From Yamadazyma tenuis (Eukaryota; Ascomycota; Pichiomycetes; Serinales; Debaryomycetaceae): DNA of 64,000 nucleotides. A program made the position numbers and the translations under genes. Every line of letters starts with the position of its first letter. Position 1 is the stretch's first letter. Positions 63,862 through 64,000 of this stretch are shown piece after piece. The notes below the pieces were generated by a model. The model made no database searches and had not been told where the DNA came from. It saw nothing but the letters and a program-made list of their open reading frames with translations. The DNA lies in assembly GCF_029203305.1 (NCBI RefSeq), contig NC_089462.1:372001-436000 (forward strand). Direction: 5' to 3'.

Positions 63862-64000
63862 TCAATGTCGCAATTCCAGGGTTGCACCATTTCCCAAAAT
63901 GGAATAATTCTTTACCGGTGAATCTACTTCCCCTATGCTATTTGACACGGATACGGTGGTCCACACCTCTGTAAACAAGATATCAACGCGGCTTTGAGAT
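63862..64000 (-). CDS. Possible C-terminal end of a gene running off the right edge
   Basis: On the minus strand a frame is open from the right edge to a TGA at 63862-63864, giving 45 residues that include VDILFTEVWTTVSVSNSIGE and end GNGATLELRH. Composition is protein-like, but an open stretch this short occurs by chance quite often. No family is recognised. Confidence 0.25.
   Translation of the reverse strand, partial: SQSRVDILFTEVWTTVSVSNSIGEVDSPVKNYSILGNGATLELRH

Overview
The window is a compact, gene-dense piece of a budding-yeast (Saccharomycotina) nuclear chromosome. Genes are intron-poor, single-exon and closely packed, and nearly all match conserved yeast families. Leucine is written mostly as TTG. 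CTG is scarce: no in-frame CTG was found in the roughly 400 C-terminal codons of CRM1 that I walked through. In LPD1 a CTG falls where a polar residue would fit better than Leu. Together with the protein-level resemblance this suggests a CTG-clade yeast (Debaryomycetaceae or Metschnikowiaceae type) of moderate GC content. I cannot name the genus, and CTG=Ser is not proven here. I saw no transposon, prophage, CRISPR array or tRNA gene.

Layout. 0-5 kb: the 5' end of an unknown minus-strand gene, an unknown small gene, tafazzin (TAZ1) and a large PPR-like mitochondrial protein. 5-13 kb: kinesin-14 KAR3, RRP15, an MFS transporter, SGT1, glyoxalase II and a phosphatase-like OCA protein. 13-19 kb: transcription factor VHR1 divergent from ARG1 with Gcn4-type sites, then histone demethylase JHD1 divergent from a PDH kinase. 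19-31 kb: LDB17, PHO81 with a Pho4-type site, YRB1, CRM1 and a non-mitochondrial malate dehydrogenase. 31-39 kb: neutral trehalase, COQ1, a U5 snRNA gene between convergent genes, MRPL9, MRPL6 and IMP3. 39-55 kb: a SKG6/TOS2-like membrane protein, an unknown coiled-coil protein, NAT4, SEC16, BIK1 and NUP159. 56-64 kb: an unknown protein, FCF2, an Iec1-like zinc finger, FRS2, the very small PMP3 gene, LPD1 and a poorly coding right end.

Functional themes. RanGTP transport is represented by YRB1, CRM1 and NUP159; YRB1 and CRM1 are adjacent. Ribosome biogenesis genes (RRP15, IMP3, FCF2) have RRPE- or PAC-like motifs just upstream. A mitochondrial block (COQ1, MRPL9, MRPL6) lies at 34.5-38 kb. 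Stress and metabolic genes (MDH2-like, NTH1, PMP3, GLO2) have STRE (AGGGG/CCCCT) motifs upstream.

The most useful observations not visible from long reading frames are the U5 snRNA gene at about 36.1-36.24 kb and the 57-codon PMP3 gene at 61,122. Others are a Pho4 core site at PHO81, a perfect Gcn4 site at ARG1, and short tandem repeats that start at or overlap the stop codons of two unrelated genes. I found no convincing wholly new multi-gene system in this window.
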